Assembly (NCBI GenBank): GCA_030637245.1
Contig: DAOVVI010000017.1
Location: forward strand, 1-11,209
DNA from: Cyclobacteriaceae bacterium
Lineage (GTDB): Bacteria; Bacteroidota; Bacteroidia; Cytophagales; Cyclobacteriaceae
Length of the DNA: 11,209 bases
Direction: 5' to 3'
This document shows, one piece after another, positions 1-7,352 of the stretch (position 1 is the first letter of the stretch; every line of letters begins with the position of its first letter). The notes below the pieces were generated by a model that searched no databases, had not been told where the DNA came from, and was given only the letters and a program-made list of their open reading frames with translations. Both the position numbers and the translations under genes were made by a program.

Positions 1-551
1 AAGGTAGGGGGTATGTTCCTGCAGAAGAAAATAAACCGACCGAGCAAATATTTGGGTATATTCCAATCGATGCAATTTTCACCCCGATTAAAAATGTAAA
101 ATATTATATAGAAAATACCAGGGTTGAGCAAAAGACTGACTATGAACAGTTGGTTATTGATATAGAAACTGATGGCTCTATTCATCCGGAAAATGCGTTG
201 AAAGGAGCAGCTAATATCCTGATACAACACTTTATGTTATTCAGTGATCAAACTATGATTCTTGAATCAGCCGATCTAAGAGAACCGGAAGCTGTCGATG
301 AAGAATTGCTTCATATGAGGAAATTGCTTAAAACTCCACTTAATGATCTTGATCTTTCTGTAAGGGCGTACAATTGTCTTAAAGCTGCAGACGTGAGGTC
401 ATTGGGTGATTTAGTAAGATTGGAAATTTCTGATATGATGAAATTCAGGAACTTCGGTAAAAAATCATTGGCGGAGCTAGAGCAATTGGTAGCTGACAAA
501 AACCTGACTTTTGGTATGGATTTGTCCAGGTATAAACTTGATGAAGAATAA
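1..551 (+). CDS. rpoA: DNA-directed RNA polymerase subunit alpha, 3' part (5' end outside window)
   Basis: Alpha subunit of RNA polymerase, which dimerises to seed assembly of the core enzyme and contacts upstream promoter DNA and activators. The frame is open from base 3 (182 residues plus stop), so the gene enters from the left edge; the missing N-terminal part is about 150 residues, judging by the usual length of about 330. Residues 1-80 are the end of the alpha N-terminal domain (for example [20 protein letters not shown] and the following [13 protein letters not shown]). A linker follows, and the C-terminal domain runs from about 110 to 182 with the DNA-binding motif VRAYNCLK (Arg121 matches the promoter-contacting Arg265 of E. 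coli) and the helix-hairpin-helix segment [13 protein letters not shown]. The stop is 6 bases before rplQ, as expected for the end of the alpha operon. Identification is very secure. Confidence 0.97.
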   Translation, partial: GRGYVPAEENKPTEQIFGYIPIDAIFTPIKNVKYYIENTRVEQKTDYEQLVIDIETDGSIHPENALKGAANILIQHFMLFSDQTMILESADLREPEAVDEELLHMRKLLKTPLNDLDLSVRAYNCLKAADVRSLGDLVRLEISDMMKFRNFGKKSLAELEQLVADKNLTFGMDLSRYKLDEE

Positions 552-557
552 TTAAAA

Positions 558-1229
558 ATGAGACACGGTAAAAGATTTAATCATCTTGGGAGAACTGCAT
601 CACATAGGAAAGCTATGCTTTCAAATATGGCTTCTTCATTAATATTACACAAAAGAATCTCGACTACAGTAGCGAAAGCTAAAGCGCTCAGGCAATATGT
701 TGAGCCCCTTATCACAAAATCAAAAACTGATTCTACACATAGTCGCAGGATTGTATTCTCTTACCTTCAGGATAAAGAATCTGTGAAAGTTCTGTTTGAC
801 GAAATCTCTGAAAAAGTTAATGACAGACCGGGAGGTTATACAAGAATTATTAAAACAGGAAGCAGGTTAGGTGATAATGCAGATATGTGCATTATGGAGC
901 TTGTTGACTATAACGAATTACTTCTTGCCGAAAAAGAACCTAAGAAGGCTAAAACCAGAAGAAGTCGTCGAGGTAAAAAATCAACTCAAACTGAAGCTTT
1001 ACCGGAAGTAACTGCAGAACCTGTTTCTGAAACAGAAGATGTAGAAGAAACTGATATGGTTTCGGAGCCTGAAGAAGAACAGGTTGATGATGTTAAGGCT
1101 GAAATAGTAGAAGAGACTGTTGAGGAAGTGAAAGAAACAGAAACAATCACTGCTGAAGCAAGTGAAGAAGAATCAAAAGAGAGTTCCGAACCGGATGCAG
1201 ATAGTGAAGAAGATTCCAAAAAGGAATAA
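558..1229 (+). CDS. rplQ: 50S ribosomal protein L17 with long acidic C-terminal extension
   Basis: Large-subunit ribosomal protein bL17. Residues 1-121 are the conserved fold: [20 protein letters not shown] at the start, the [12 protein letters not shown] segment at 34-45, and [19 protein letters not shown] at 92-110 followed by the final strand CIMELVDY. After this comes a basic linker (about 126-141, with RRSRRGKK) and then about 82 residues of low-complexity acidic sequence rich in Glu, Ser, Thr and Val, ending KKE. At 223 residues it is nearly 100 longer than the E. coli protein (127). Extended L17 proteins are known in Bacteroidota; the role of the tail is not known to me. It lies 6 bases after rpoA and is followed by an intrinsic terminator, so it closes that operon. 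The ATG at 558 begins the canonical MRHGK and has an A-rich context without a Shine-Dalgarno sequence. Confidence 0.97.
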   Translation: MRHGKRFNHLGRTASHRKAMLSNMASSLILHKRISTTVAKAKALRQYVEPLITKSKTDSTHSRRIVFSYLQDKESVKVLFDEISEKVNDRPGGYTRIIKTGSRLGDNADMCIMELVDYNELLLAEKEPKKAKTRRSRRGKKSTQTEALPEVTAEPVSETEDVEETDMVSEPEEEQVDDVKAEIVEETVEEVKETETITAEASEEESKESSEPDADSEEDSKKE

Positions 1230-1256
1230 GATCATATGAAAACATCAAATTAGATA

Positions 1257-1288
1257 GGGATTAAGCAATTGTTTAATCCCTTTTTTTT
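1257..1288 (+). terminator. Intrinsic terminator after rplQ
   Basis: A perfect 8-base-pair stem (GGGATTAA at 1257-1264, TTAATCCC at 1273-1280) with an 8-base loop is followed immediately by eight T residues (1281-1288). It starts 28 bases after the rplQ stop and would end the rpoA-rplQ transcript before the carA promoter region. Confidence 0.9.
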
Positions 1289-1331
1289 AATTGTAAATTT
1301 AATAAACAGGTATTGCTAAGAAGGATTCAAC

Positions 1332-1363
1332 TTTGGATAAGTGAGAGATAATAATTTACTTTG
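1332..1363 (+). promoter_or_regulatory. Candidate Bacteroidota-type promoter for carA-eno
   Basis: TTTG at 1332-1335 is followed after 20 bases by TTACTTTG at 1356-1363, one mismatch from the Bacteroidota -7 consensus TAnnTTTG. It lies downstream of the rplQ terminator and would start RNA near 1370, giving a short leader of about 20 bases before the carA ATG. No attenuator or riboswitch fits in that leader. The assignment rests on motif and position only. Confidence 0.5.
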
Positions 1364-1388
1364 CCGTACTTTTTAGAACCACATTAAA

Positions 1389-2492
1389 ATGAAATATCAA
1401 TCCAGAGAAAAAGCAGTTTTAATCCTTGAAGATGGCACCTATTTTATTGGATATTCCATAGGGAAAAAAGGCACGTCTGGTGGTGAAATTTGTTTTAATA
1501 CAGGGATGACCGGATACCAGGAAATTTATACAGACCCATCATATTATGGCCAGGTAATTGTAAATACCACCTCTCACATTGGAAATTATGGAGTGCATGC
1601 AGATGAGCAGGAATCGTCCAAACCGAAAATCTCCGGATTGGTTGTAAATGACTATTCAATTGTACATAGTAGATTTCAATCGAACAGCTCATTACAGGAT
1701 TACCTGGAAACTAATAACATAGTTGGGATTTCCAATGTGGATACAAGGCGTATTGTACGTCATGTACGATCAAAAGGGGCGATGAACTGTCTTATTTCCT
1801 CAGAAGAGTTGGATACCGGAGTATTAAAGAAAAAATTAGAGGATTTACCATCTATGGAAGGACTTGAATTATCTTCTATTGTTTCCACAGATAAACCTTT
1901 CTTTTATGGCGATCCAGGTTCAAAATTAAAAGTAGCTGCACTCGATATTGGGATAAAAATAAGTATTCTAAAGAATTTGTCCACAAGAGGGTGTTATGTA
2001 AAGGTTTTTCCTGCAACGACTACTTTTGAAGAAATGGATAAATGGAATCCGGATGGTTATTTCCTCTCAAACGGACCAGGAGATCCTGCAGCAATGGATT
2101 ATGCTGTAGAAAGTGTTAAGAAAATATTGGATTCAAATACTCCTGTTTTTGGGATATGCCTGGGGCACCAAATCCTTGCTTTGGCAAGTGGATTATCTAC
2201 ATTTAAAATGCATCATGGTCATCGAGGATTAAATCATCCCATAAAAAATCTTGAAACAGGTTTATGTGAAGTGACTTCACAAAACCATGGATTCTGCGTG
2301 TCTGTAAAAGATACTGATAAAAATAATGATGTGGAGGTAACTCATATAAACTTGAATGATAGTACAATTGCAGGGATCAGATTGAAAAATAAACCTGCCT
2401 TTTCAGTACAATATCATCCTGAATCATCACCTGGACCACATGATTCCAGGTACCTATTTGATACCTTCATTGATTTAATGTCTAATAATTAA
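1389..2492 (+). CDS. carA: Carbamoyl-phosphate synthase small (glutamine-hydrolysing) subunit
   Basis: Glutamine amidotransferase chain of carbamoyl-phosphate synthase. It hydrolyses glutamine and passes ammonia to the large subunit CarB, supplying carbamoyl phosphate for arginine and pyrimidine synthesis in the cytosol. Residues 1 to about 140 are the CarA N-terminal domain (for example GEICFNTGMTGYQEI and the motif NVDTRRIVRHVR). The class I amidotransferase domain occupies about 178-365, with LSNGPGDP (226-233), the nucleophile Cys257 in GICLGHQ, the segment SQNHGF, and His343/Glu345 in QYHPESSPGPHDS completing the triad. Its 367 residues are normal for the family. carB is not in the window. 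The gene is followed after 12 bases by eno, so the two are probably cotranscribed. The ATG follows an A-rich stretch and gives the expected N-terminus. Confidence 0.97.
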   Translation: MKYQSREKAVLILEDGTYFIGYSIGKKGTSGGEICFNTGMTGYQEIYTDPSYYGQVIVNTTSHIGNYGVHADEQESSKPKISGLVVNDYSIVHSRFQSNSSLQDYLETNNIVGISNVDTRRIVRHVRSKGAMNCLISSEELDTGVLKKKLEDLPSMEGLELSSIVSTDKPFFYGDPGSKLKVAALDIGIKISILKNLSTRGCYVKVFPATTTFEEMDKWNPDGYFLSNGPGDPAAMDYAVESVKKILDSNTPVFGICLGHQILALASGLSTFKMHHGHRGLNHPIKNLETGLCEVTSQNHGFCVSVKDTDKNNDVEVTHINLNDSTIAGIRLKNKPAFSVQYHPESSPGPHDSRYLFDTFIDLMSNN

Positions 2493-3785
<1,293 letters not shown>

Positions 3786-3802
3786 ATTTAAATAATTAGA
3801 AT

Positions 3803-3835
3803 AAAAGCCATGCTCAAATTGAGTATGGCTTTTTT
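3803..3835 (+). terminator. Intrinsic terminator after eno
   Basis: The stem GCCATGCTC (3807-3815) pairs with GAGTATGGC (3821-3829), with one G-T wobble and a 5-base loop. It is flanked by AAAA on the left and six T residues (3830-3835) on the right. It lies about 20 bases past the eno stop and would end the carA-eno transcript. Confidence 0.9.
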
Positions 3836-3861
3836 AATGACCAAACTTTTAAACTTCACTA

Positions 3862-3893
3862 TTTGTTTTCTTTTCATAGAAATGCGTAATTTG
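3862..3893 (+). promoter_or_regulatory. Candidate promoter for the ftsB-like gene
   Basis: TTTG (3862-3865) lies 20 bases upstream of GTAATTTG (3886-3893), which is one mismatch from TAnnTTTG. It sits between the eno terminator and the ATG at 3913, where a promoter is needed, and has the same spacing as the carA candidate. Motif evidence only. Confidence 0.4.
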
Positions 3894-3912
3894 ACTAGCA
3901 ATAACAAAATCA

Positions 3913-4203
3913 ATGTTTAAAAAACTTCCAAAATTTACAACAAGCTTTTATTTCATTACCGGAATGTTATTCATATTCTGGATGTTATTTCTTGACTCAA
4001 ATGATGTATATACCCAAAATAGGTTAAGACGTCAGCTTAAAACACTCAATCGCGAAAAGGAATTCTACCAACAGAAAATTGAAGAAGTAAAGCAAGAAAG
4101 AGAGCAACTTCTAACCGATACCGAAGCTCTTGAAAAATTTGCCAGGGAAAAATACCTCATGAAGAAAGAATCGGAAGACCTTTATGTGATTGTTGAAGAA
4201 TAG
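3913..4203 (+). CDS. Septum formation initiator, FtsB/DivIC family
   Basis: Small bitopic membrane protein of the FtsB/DivIC family, which in other bacteria joins FtsL and FtsQ (DivIB) to activate septal peptidoglycan synthesis. The 96 residues show the family layout. A short basic cytoplasmic end (MFKKLPKF) comes first, then one membrane segment at about 10-27 (YFITGMLFIFWMLFL). A periplasmic coiled coil covers about 33-75, rich in Lys, Glu, Gln and Leu (QLKTLNREKEFYQQKIEEVK), followed by the conserved C-terminal pattern EKFAREKYLMKKESEDLYVI. Length is close to E. coli FtsB (103). It sits just after eno, which I recall as common in Bacteroidota. FtsL, the other small coiled-coil division protein, has a similar outline, but the ARE-K-YLMKK-ED tail favours FtsB/DivIC. 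Confidence 0.88.
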   Translation: MFKKLPKFTTSFYFITGMLFIFWMLFLDSNDVYTQNRLRRQLKTLNREKEFYQQKIEEVKQEREQLLTDTEALEKFAREKYLMKKESEDLYVIVEE

Positions 4204-4224
4204 AATATCATTTTTATAATTTCG
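4193..4224 (+). promoter_or_regulatory. Weak candidate promoter for the outer-membrane protein gene
   Basis: TTG (4193-4195) is followed after 21 bases by TAATTTCG (4217-4224), one mismatch from TAnnTTTG. It overlaps the end of the ftsB-like gene and lies about 30 bases before the ATG at 4255. The downstream gene could equally be read through from the ftsB-like gene. Confidence 0.28.
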
Positions 4225-4254
4225 TTATCAATTCAAATTTAAACCAGGAAATAC

Positions 4255-4824
4255 ATGAAGACACTTAGACTTTATTTCATTATATCTGCAACTTTCATAT
4301 TCTCAGGTACTTTTGCACAAGATAGCCAAAGGCCGGGATTTTTAGATAAAGTTTTTGTTGGAGGGGGTTTTGGAGCAGGCTTTGGAAACTATACGTATAT
4401 CAATATTTCTCCAATCATTGGCTATAGGGTCACGCCTAAGCTATCAGCAGGTCTTCGTTTGATGTACCAATACACTACTTTTGATTACTATGATTTTCAA
4501 GAACAAAGGACGAAGAATTATCAAGGAAATGATTTTGGAGTGGGAGGTTTTGCGAGGTTTATGGTTTATGGCCCTGTATATTTACAGGCAGAGTATGAAC
4601 ATTTAAATTATGATGGATTATATACTGACGGTACCAGTTCCAGAGACAGTTTTGATTCGTTTATGGCCGGAGGAGGAATTGCTCAGCCGGTAGGAGGCAA
4701 AGCTTTTTTATTTATAACAGCCATGTATAATTTTTCCTACGAAAACTTTAATAATACTAATGCTTATAGGTCACCTTATAATAGTCCCTGGGTGATTAGA
4801 ATTGGAATTACTGCTGGGTTTTAA
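4255..4824 (+). CDS. Outer-membrane beta-barrel protein of unknown function
   Basis: Predicted small outer-membrane barrel of 189 residues. Residues 1-22 are a standard signal peptide: a basic start MKTLRLY, a hydrophobic core, and SGTFAQ, with cleavage expected after Ala21. The mature part is rich in Gly, Tyr and Phe and alternates polar and apolar residues in roughly eight short strands, for example GYRVTPKLSAGLRLMYQYTT, FARFMVYGPVYLQAEYEHL and FLFITAMYNFSY. The last strand, IRIGITAGF, ends in Phe, the usual barrel-assembly signal. The overall pattern (GGGFGAGFG, then SPIIGYRVTPKLSAG, then a closing GF) resembles an uncharacterised family common in Bacteroidota. No plug, OmpA-like or enzyme domain is present. 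It follows the ftsB-like gene by 51 bases, and its stop overlaps the convergent dehydrogenase stop. Its cargo or role cannot be read from the sequence. Confidence 0.82.
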   Translation: MKTLRLYFIISATFIFSGTFAQDSQRPGFLDKVFVGGGFGAGFGNYTYINISPIIGYRVTPKLSAGLRLMYQYTTFDYYDFQEQRTKNYQGNDFGVGGFARFMVYGPVYLQAEYEHLNYDGLYTDGTSSRDSFDSFMAGGGIAQPVGGKAFLFITAMYNFSYENFNNTNAYRSPYNSPWVIRIGITAGF

Positions 4825-5888
4825 AATTCAATTTCAAACTTTTTCGCTAAAGCCATCAGATCGTTTTCTACTGGTTTTAGTAGCTCAAATCCTGTTTTAA
4901 TTCGTTCTTGTTCAATGATTCTTTCAGGATCTCCTGGCACTAAAACAGACTCCTGACCATCAACTGTGGTGGCGCTTCTAAAACGTTTTATCCAATTGTC
5001 CATATGAGATTTGAAGTGTTCTTTGGGCTGAAACGCATCAATTCTCATAGCTCCAAAGAAGTGGCCAAGCCCTTCACCAGGCATATCATCGGCCACTGGA
5101 AGGAAGCTGACAAACGGAGGTGCCCATGGGCCATAACTGGCTCCAGATAATACTGCAGAAAAAATATCTACAATCGATCCAAGGCAATATCCTTTATGAC
5201 TTCCATGTTCTCTGTCACTTCCTAAAGGTAAAAGTGCTCCACCATTTTTAACTTCAAAGGCATTGGTGGAAGGTTGTCCCTCTTTATCCTGAATCCATCC
5301 TAGAGGTGTATCTTCTTGCTTTCTTTGTAGAATCTCCAGTTTTCCATTTGCAGCAGTGGTCGTTGCAAAGTCGGCAACAAATGGAGGCTCTTCTCCAGCG
5401 GGAATAGCAACCGCAATAGGATTGGTACCTAGCATTCGTTCTTTTGACCAGGTCGGTGCTACAAGTGGACTAGCATTTGTCATGCTTATTCCGATCATAT
5501 CTTCGCTCAATGCGAGCATGGAGTGATATCCCGCGATACCAAAATGATTTGAATTTTTTACAGAAACCCAACCAGTACCCACTTCTTTCGCCTTTTTCAT
5601 GGCGATTTTCATAGCTATTGGACCAACTACCAGACCTAACCCGGAATCCCCATCAACTACCGCAGTACTTGGAGTTTCATGGATAATCCTGATATCTGGT
5701 TTGGGTTTAATTCGTTTGCCTTCCCAAAGTCGAACATAACCGGAAAGACGCGCAACTCCATGTGAGTCAACTCCACGAAGGTCAGCAGAAACAAGCGCCT
5801 TTGAGGCAGTTTCCGCCTGATGTGCCGGGCATCCCATTTTCACAAAAACCTGGTATGCAAAGTCTTTAAGCCTGGTATAAGTGTACAT
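4821..5888 (-). CDS. Ldh2/malate-L-lactate dehydrogenase family oxidoreductase
   Basis: NAD(P)-dependent dehydrogenase of the Ldh2 family (COG2055), which includes malate, ureidoglycolate, sulfolactate and delta-1-piperideine-2-carboxylate enzymes; these differ from classical Rossmann-fold dehydrogenases. With the ATG at 5888 the protein is 355 residues, the family norm. Hallmarks are DLRGVDSHGVARL (36-48, with the catalytic-type His43), VKNSNHFGIAGYH (110-122), MTNASPLVAPT (136-146), GTNPIA (154-159) and HGSHKGYCLG further on. An in-frame ATG at 5939 would add 17 residues that are not part of the family domain, so 5888 is preferred; it has an AT-rich start context. The gene is isolated from ppx by a long non-coding stretch and converges on the outer-membrane protein gene with a 4-base stop overlap. 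The substrate cannot be assigned; malate or another 2-hydroxyacid is the default guess. Confidence 0.9.
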   Translation of the reverse strand: MYTYTRLKDFAYQVFVKMGCPAHQAETASKALVSADLRGVDSHGVARLSGYVRLWEGKRIKPKPDIRIIHETPSTAVVDGDSGLGLVVGPIAMKIAMKKAKEVGTGWVSVKNSNHFGIAGYHSMLALSEDMIGISMTNASPLVAPTWSKERMLGTNPIAVAIPAGEEPPFVADFATTTAANGKLEILQRKQEDTPLGWIQDKEGQPSTNAFEVKNGGALLPLGSDREHGSHKGYCLGSIVDIFSAVLSGASYGPWAPPFVSFLPVADDMPGEGLGHFFGAMRIDAFQPKEHFKSHMDNWIKRFRSATTVDGQESVLVPGDPERIIEQERIKTGFELLKPVENDLMALAKKFEIEF

Positions 5889-5954
5889 TAATGTTTTCTG
5901 ATTAGAACTTAAATTGAACGATATAAGAGCGATAAGCAATAAATTCCTGAGCTA

Positions 5955-5973
5955 AAAAGGTTCTCAGCCTTTT
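5955..5973 (-). other. Weak hairpin in the dehydrogenase leader
   Basis: AAAAGG and CCTTTT form a 6-base-pair stem around a 7-base loop. A competing pairing, CTGAG (5947-5951) with CTCAG (5963-5967), overlaps it. On the minus strand the hairpin ends in a run of T, so it could act as a weak terminator for ppx or as a leader structure. With only two G-C pairs this is tentative. Confidence 0.25.
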
Positions 5974-6019
5974 AACACTTCTCATCTTGCTTGAATCGCT
6001 CAGATTAAGTAAAGTGATG

Positions 6020-6050
6020 CAAAAATAGGAATTATCAATTCTACCACGAA
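6020..6050 (-). promoter_or_regulatory. Candidate promoter for the Ldh2-family gene
   Basis: Read on the minus strand, TATTTTTG (6027 down to 6020) matches TAnnTTTG exactly. TTCG, one mismatch from TTTG, lies 19 bases upstream (6050-6047). Transcription from here would start near 6013 and give a leader of about 125 bases to the preferred ATG at 5888, unusually long compared with the other genes here. No second exact -7 site was seen nearer the gene. Confidence 0.42.
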
Positions 6051-6070
6051 TTTATTGGAAGTGTTTTATT

Positions 6071-6251
6071 AGTCGGCATCGCCTTCGGCAACCGAAGGGA
6101 GTCCAAAGGCAGAAGTTTTTCTGTATCTTCGGTCTTCCGACTCTTTCATGGATTTTTAGTGCTTTTAGTGCGGTTTTAGAACTGTATGACTAACAGAGAA
6201 CTTCCCTGCCTCGCCGGCAGGCGGGCGACTTCTGACTGCGGTCTTCCGACT
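6071..6251. repeat. Hairpin-rich intergenic element, possibly MITE-like
   Basis: This holds most of the long gap between ppx and the dehydrogenase gene and has no coding potential that I can see. Its ends are AGTCGG (6071-6076) and CCGACT (6246-6251), inverted copies of each other, extended by one pairing base on each side. TTTATT flanks it at 6065-6070 and 6253-6258. Inside are a perfect hairpin CCTTCGG-CAA-CCGAAGG (6082-6098), a 13-base direct repeat CGGTCTTCCGACT (6130-6142 and 6239-6251), a tandem TTTTAGTGC pair (6154-6171), a second nested inverted pair AGAAGT/ACTTCT, and a GC-rich inverted repeat CCTGCC-TCGCC-GGCAGG (6205-6221). It is visibly richer in G and C than neighbouring spacers. 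Mobile origin is inference; the repeats themselves are directly visible. Confidence 0.5.
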
Positions 6252-6256
6252 ATTTA

Positions 6257-7222
6257 TTAATTCCCTGAAGCTGATATATTTTTACGATGGATCATTTCCT
6301 GCTGAATTGCATATATCATTCCTTCTTTCAGCGAATGTGCAGAAATTCTAATCTGATTTATATTACAGGAATCAATAACATATTTTACAAGGCATGACGC
6401 CACTACGATCATATCTACCCTCATTTCCTGCATACCCGGAATTTTCAATCTGTCTGTTTTATCACTAGAAATAATTTGTTGATATGATTTTTCGAAACCT
6501 TCTACAGTTAGAGGCAATTCAGTTTCATCACCTTTCAAAAATCGATTTATCTGATGCTGATACATCTCGCTTAATGTATCAAAAGTTCCGGACGCCCCAA
6601 TTAAACAGTTTGGTTTGAATAGTTCAACTTGCTCTTTTAGAGAATCAAGTTCCTTATTAAAAAAAACATTCAATTTTTCAATCTCTTCGTTTGGGATAGG
6701 ATCAATTATATGAAACCAATCCAACAATCTTTGGACTCCGATATCAAAGCTTTGCTTCCAAAAGATACGATCTCTGTTACAAATGATAAATTCCACACTT
6801 CCTCCTCCAATATCCATGATAAGTGCATGATCACCTCCTATATCAAAAGAAGTCTTTACTCCTTTATAAATAAATTCTGCTTCTATATCTCCTGTTATGA
6901 TATCGATCTGTATCCCGGTTTTTCGTTCGATTAATTCTTTAAAATTTGTCCCATTTTTGGCATTTCTAAAAGCGCTCGTTGCATATCCATAAACTTTCGT
7001 TATGTTCTCATTCTCTATGATTTCCTTATAAATATCAAGAGCATCGAGCGCGCGCTGTTGAGCATCGTCTTTGATGATTCCCCGGTTTATACCATCTTTC
7101 CCAATCTTAACGGGTATTTTTTCATTACGAAAAATATAGTAAGCGTTTGGTGTGATTTTCACCAATTGCAAATTAAAGGTGTTTGTACCTAAATCTAATA
7201 CTGCTACTTTTTGTGCCGTCAT
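6257..7222 (-). CDS. Ppx/GppA-family phosphatase (exopolyphosphatase or pppGpp hydrolase)
   Basis: Sugar-kinase/Hsp70/actin-fold phosphohydrolase of the Ppx/GppA family, which releases phosphate from polyphosphate ends or from pppGpp. The 321 residues make up only the two-lobed catalytic module; the C-terminal HD-type region of the roughly 500-residue E. coli enzymes is absent, a common short form. Motifs are the phosphate-1 loop VLDLGTNTFNLQLV (8-21), GYATSAFRNAKNG (79-91), ITGDIEAEFIYKGV (109-122, equivalent to the acidic SGEEEA catalytic segment, with Glu114 retained), the phosphate-2 loop MDIGGGSVEFI (136-146) and GASGTFDTL further on. ppk is not adjacent. The ATG at 7222 lies 11 bases below the expected transcription start. 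The stop codon abuts the repeat element. Polyphosphate versus pppGpp preference cannot be decided from sequence. Confidence 0.92.
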   Translation of the reverse strand: MTAQKVAVLDLGTNTFNLQLVKITPNAYYIFRNEKIPVKIGKDGINRGIIKDDAQQRALDALDIYKEIIENENITKVYGYATSAFRNAKNGTNFKELIERKTGIQIDIITGDIEAEFIYKGVKTSFDIGGDHALIMDIGGGSVEFIICNRDRIFWKQSFDIGVQRLLDWFHIIDPIPNEEIEKLNVFFNKELDSLKEQVELFKPNCLIGASGTFDTLSEMYQHQINRFLKGDETELPLTVEGFEKSYQQIISSDKTDRLKIPGMQEMRVDMIVVASCLVKYVIDSCNINQIRISAHSLKEGMIYAIQQEMIHRKNISASGN

Positions 7223-7239
7223 CTCTCAATATTTCGCGA

Positions 7240-7247
7240 CAAATGTA
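7240..7247 (-). promoter_or_regulatory. Candidate -7 element for ppx
   Basis: On the minus strand TACATTTG is an exact match to TAnnTTTG. It would start RNA near 7233, about 11 bases before the ATG. The expected -33 position (about 7267-7270) has no good TTTG but falls within the palindrome at 7259-7271. Confidence 0.45.
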
Positions 7248-7258
7248 ATATGAGAACT

Positions 7259-7271
7259 TTACATTATGTAA
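7259..7271. promoter_or_regulatory. Perfect 13-base palindrome, possible operator
   Basis: TTACAT-T-ATGTAA is a perfect inverted repeat with a one-base centre, located between the divergent ppx and carboxyltransferase genes and covering the -33 zone of the ppx promoter candidate. The position suits a repressor or activator site. No cognate regulator gene is in the window, and in AT-rich DNA a chance palindrome is possible. Confidence 0.3.
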
Positions 7272-7352
7272 TGAGTTTATGATTCATTTGACATACAGGT
7301 AACCTTATTTACGAAAAAGTAATATTATTGTATAAATTAAATTCGATTTGAA

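Noticed and set aside
150..152. TTG as the start of a separate 133-residue protein
   Set aside because: The frame is open to base 3 and the upstream codons encode conserved alpha-subunit sequence; this is internal to rpoA.
986..1219. Serine-rich minus-strand frame opposite the L17 tail
   Set aside because: The Ser/Val/Thr repeats are what the Glu-rich codons of rplQ give on the other strand.
5889..5939. 17-residue N-terminal extension of the dehydrogenase
   Set aside because: The family domain starts at the next Met, and the extension has no family similarity that I can see; kept only as an alternative.
6205..6228. GC-rich inverted repeat as an intrinsic terminator for ppx
   Set aside because: No T-run follows on the minus strand; it is better treated as part of the repeat element.
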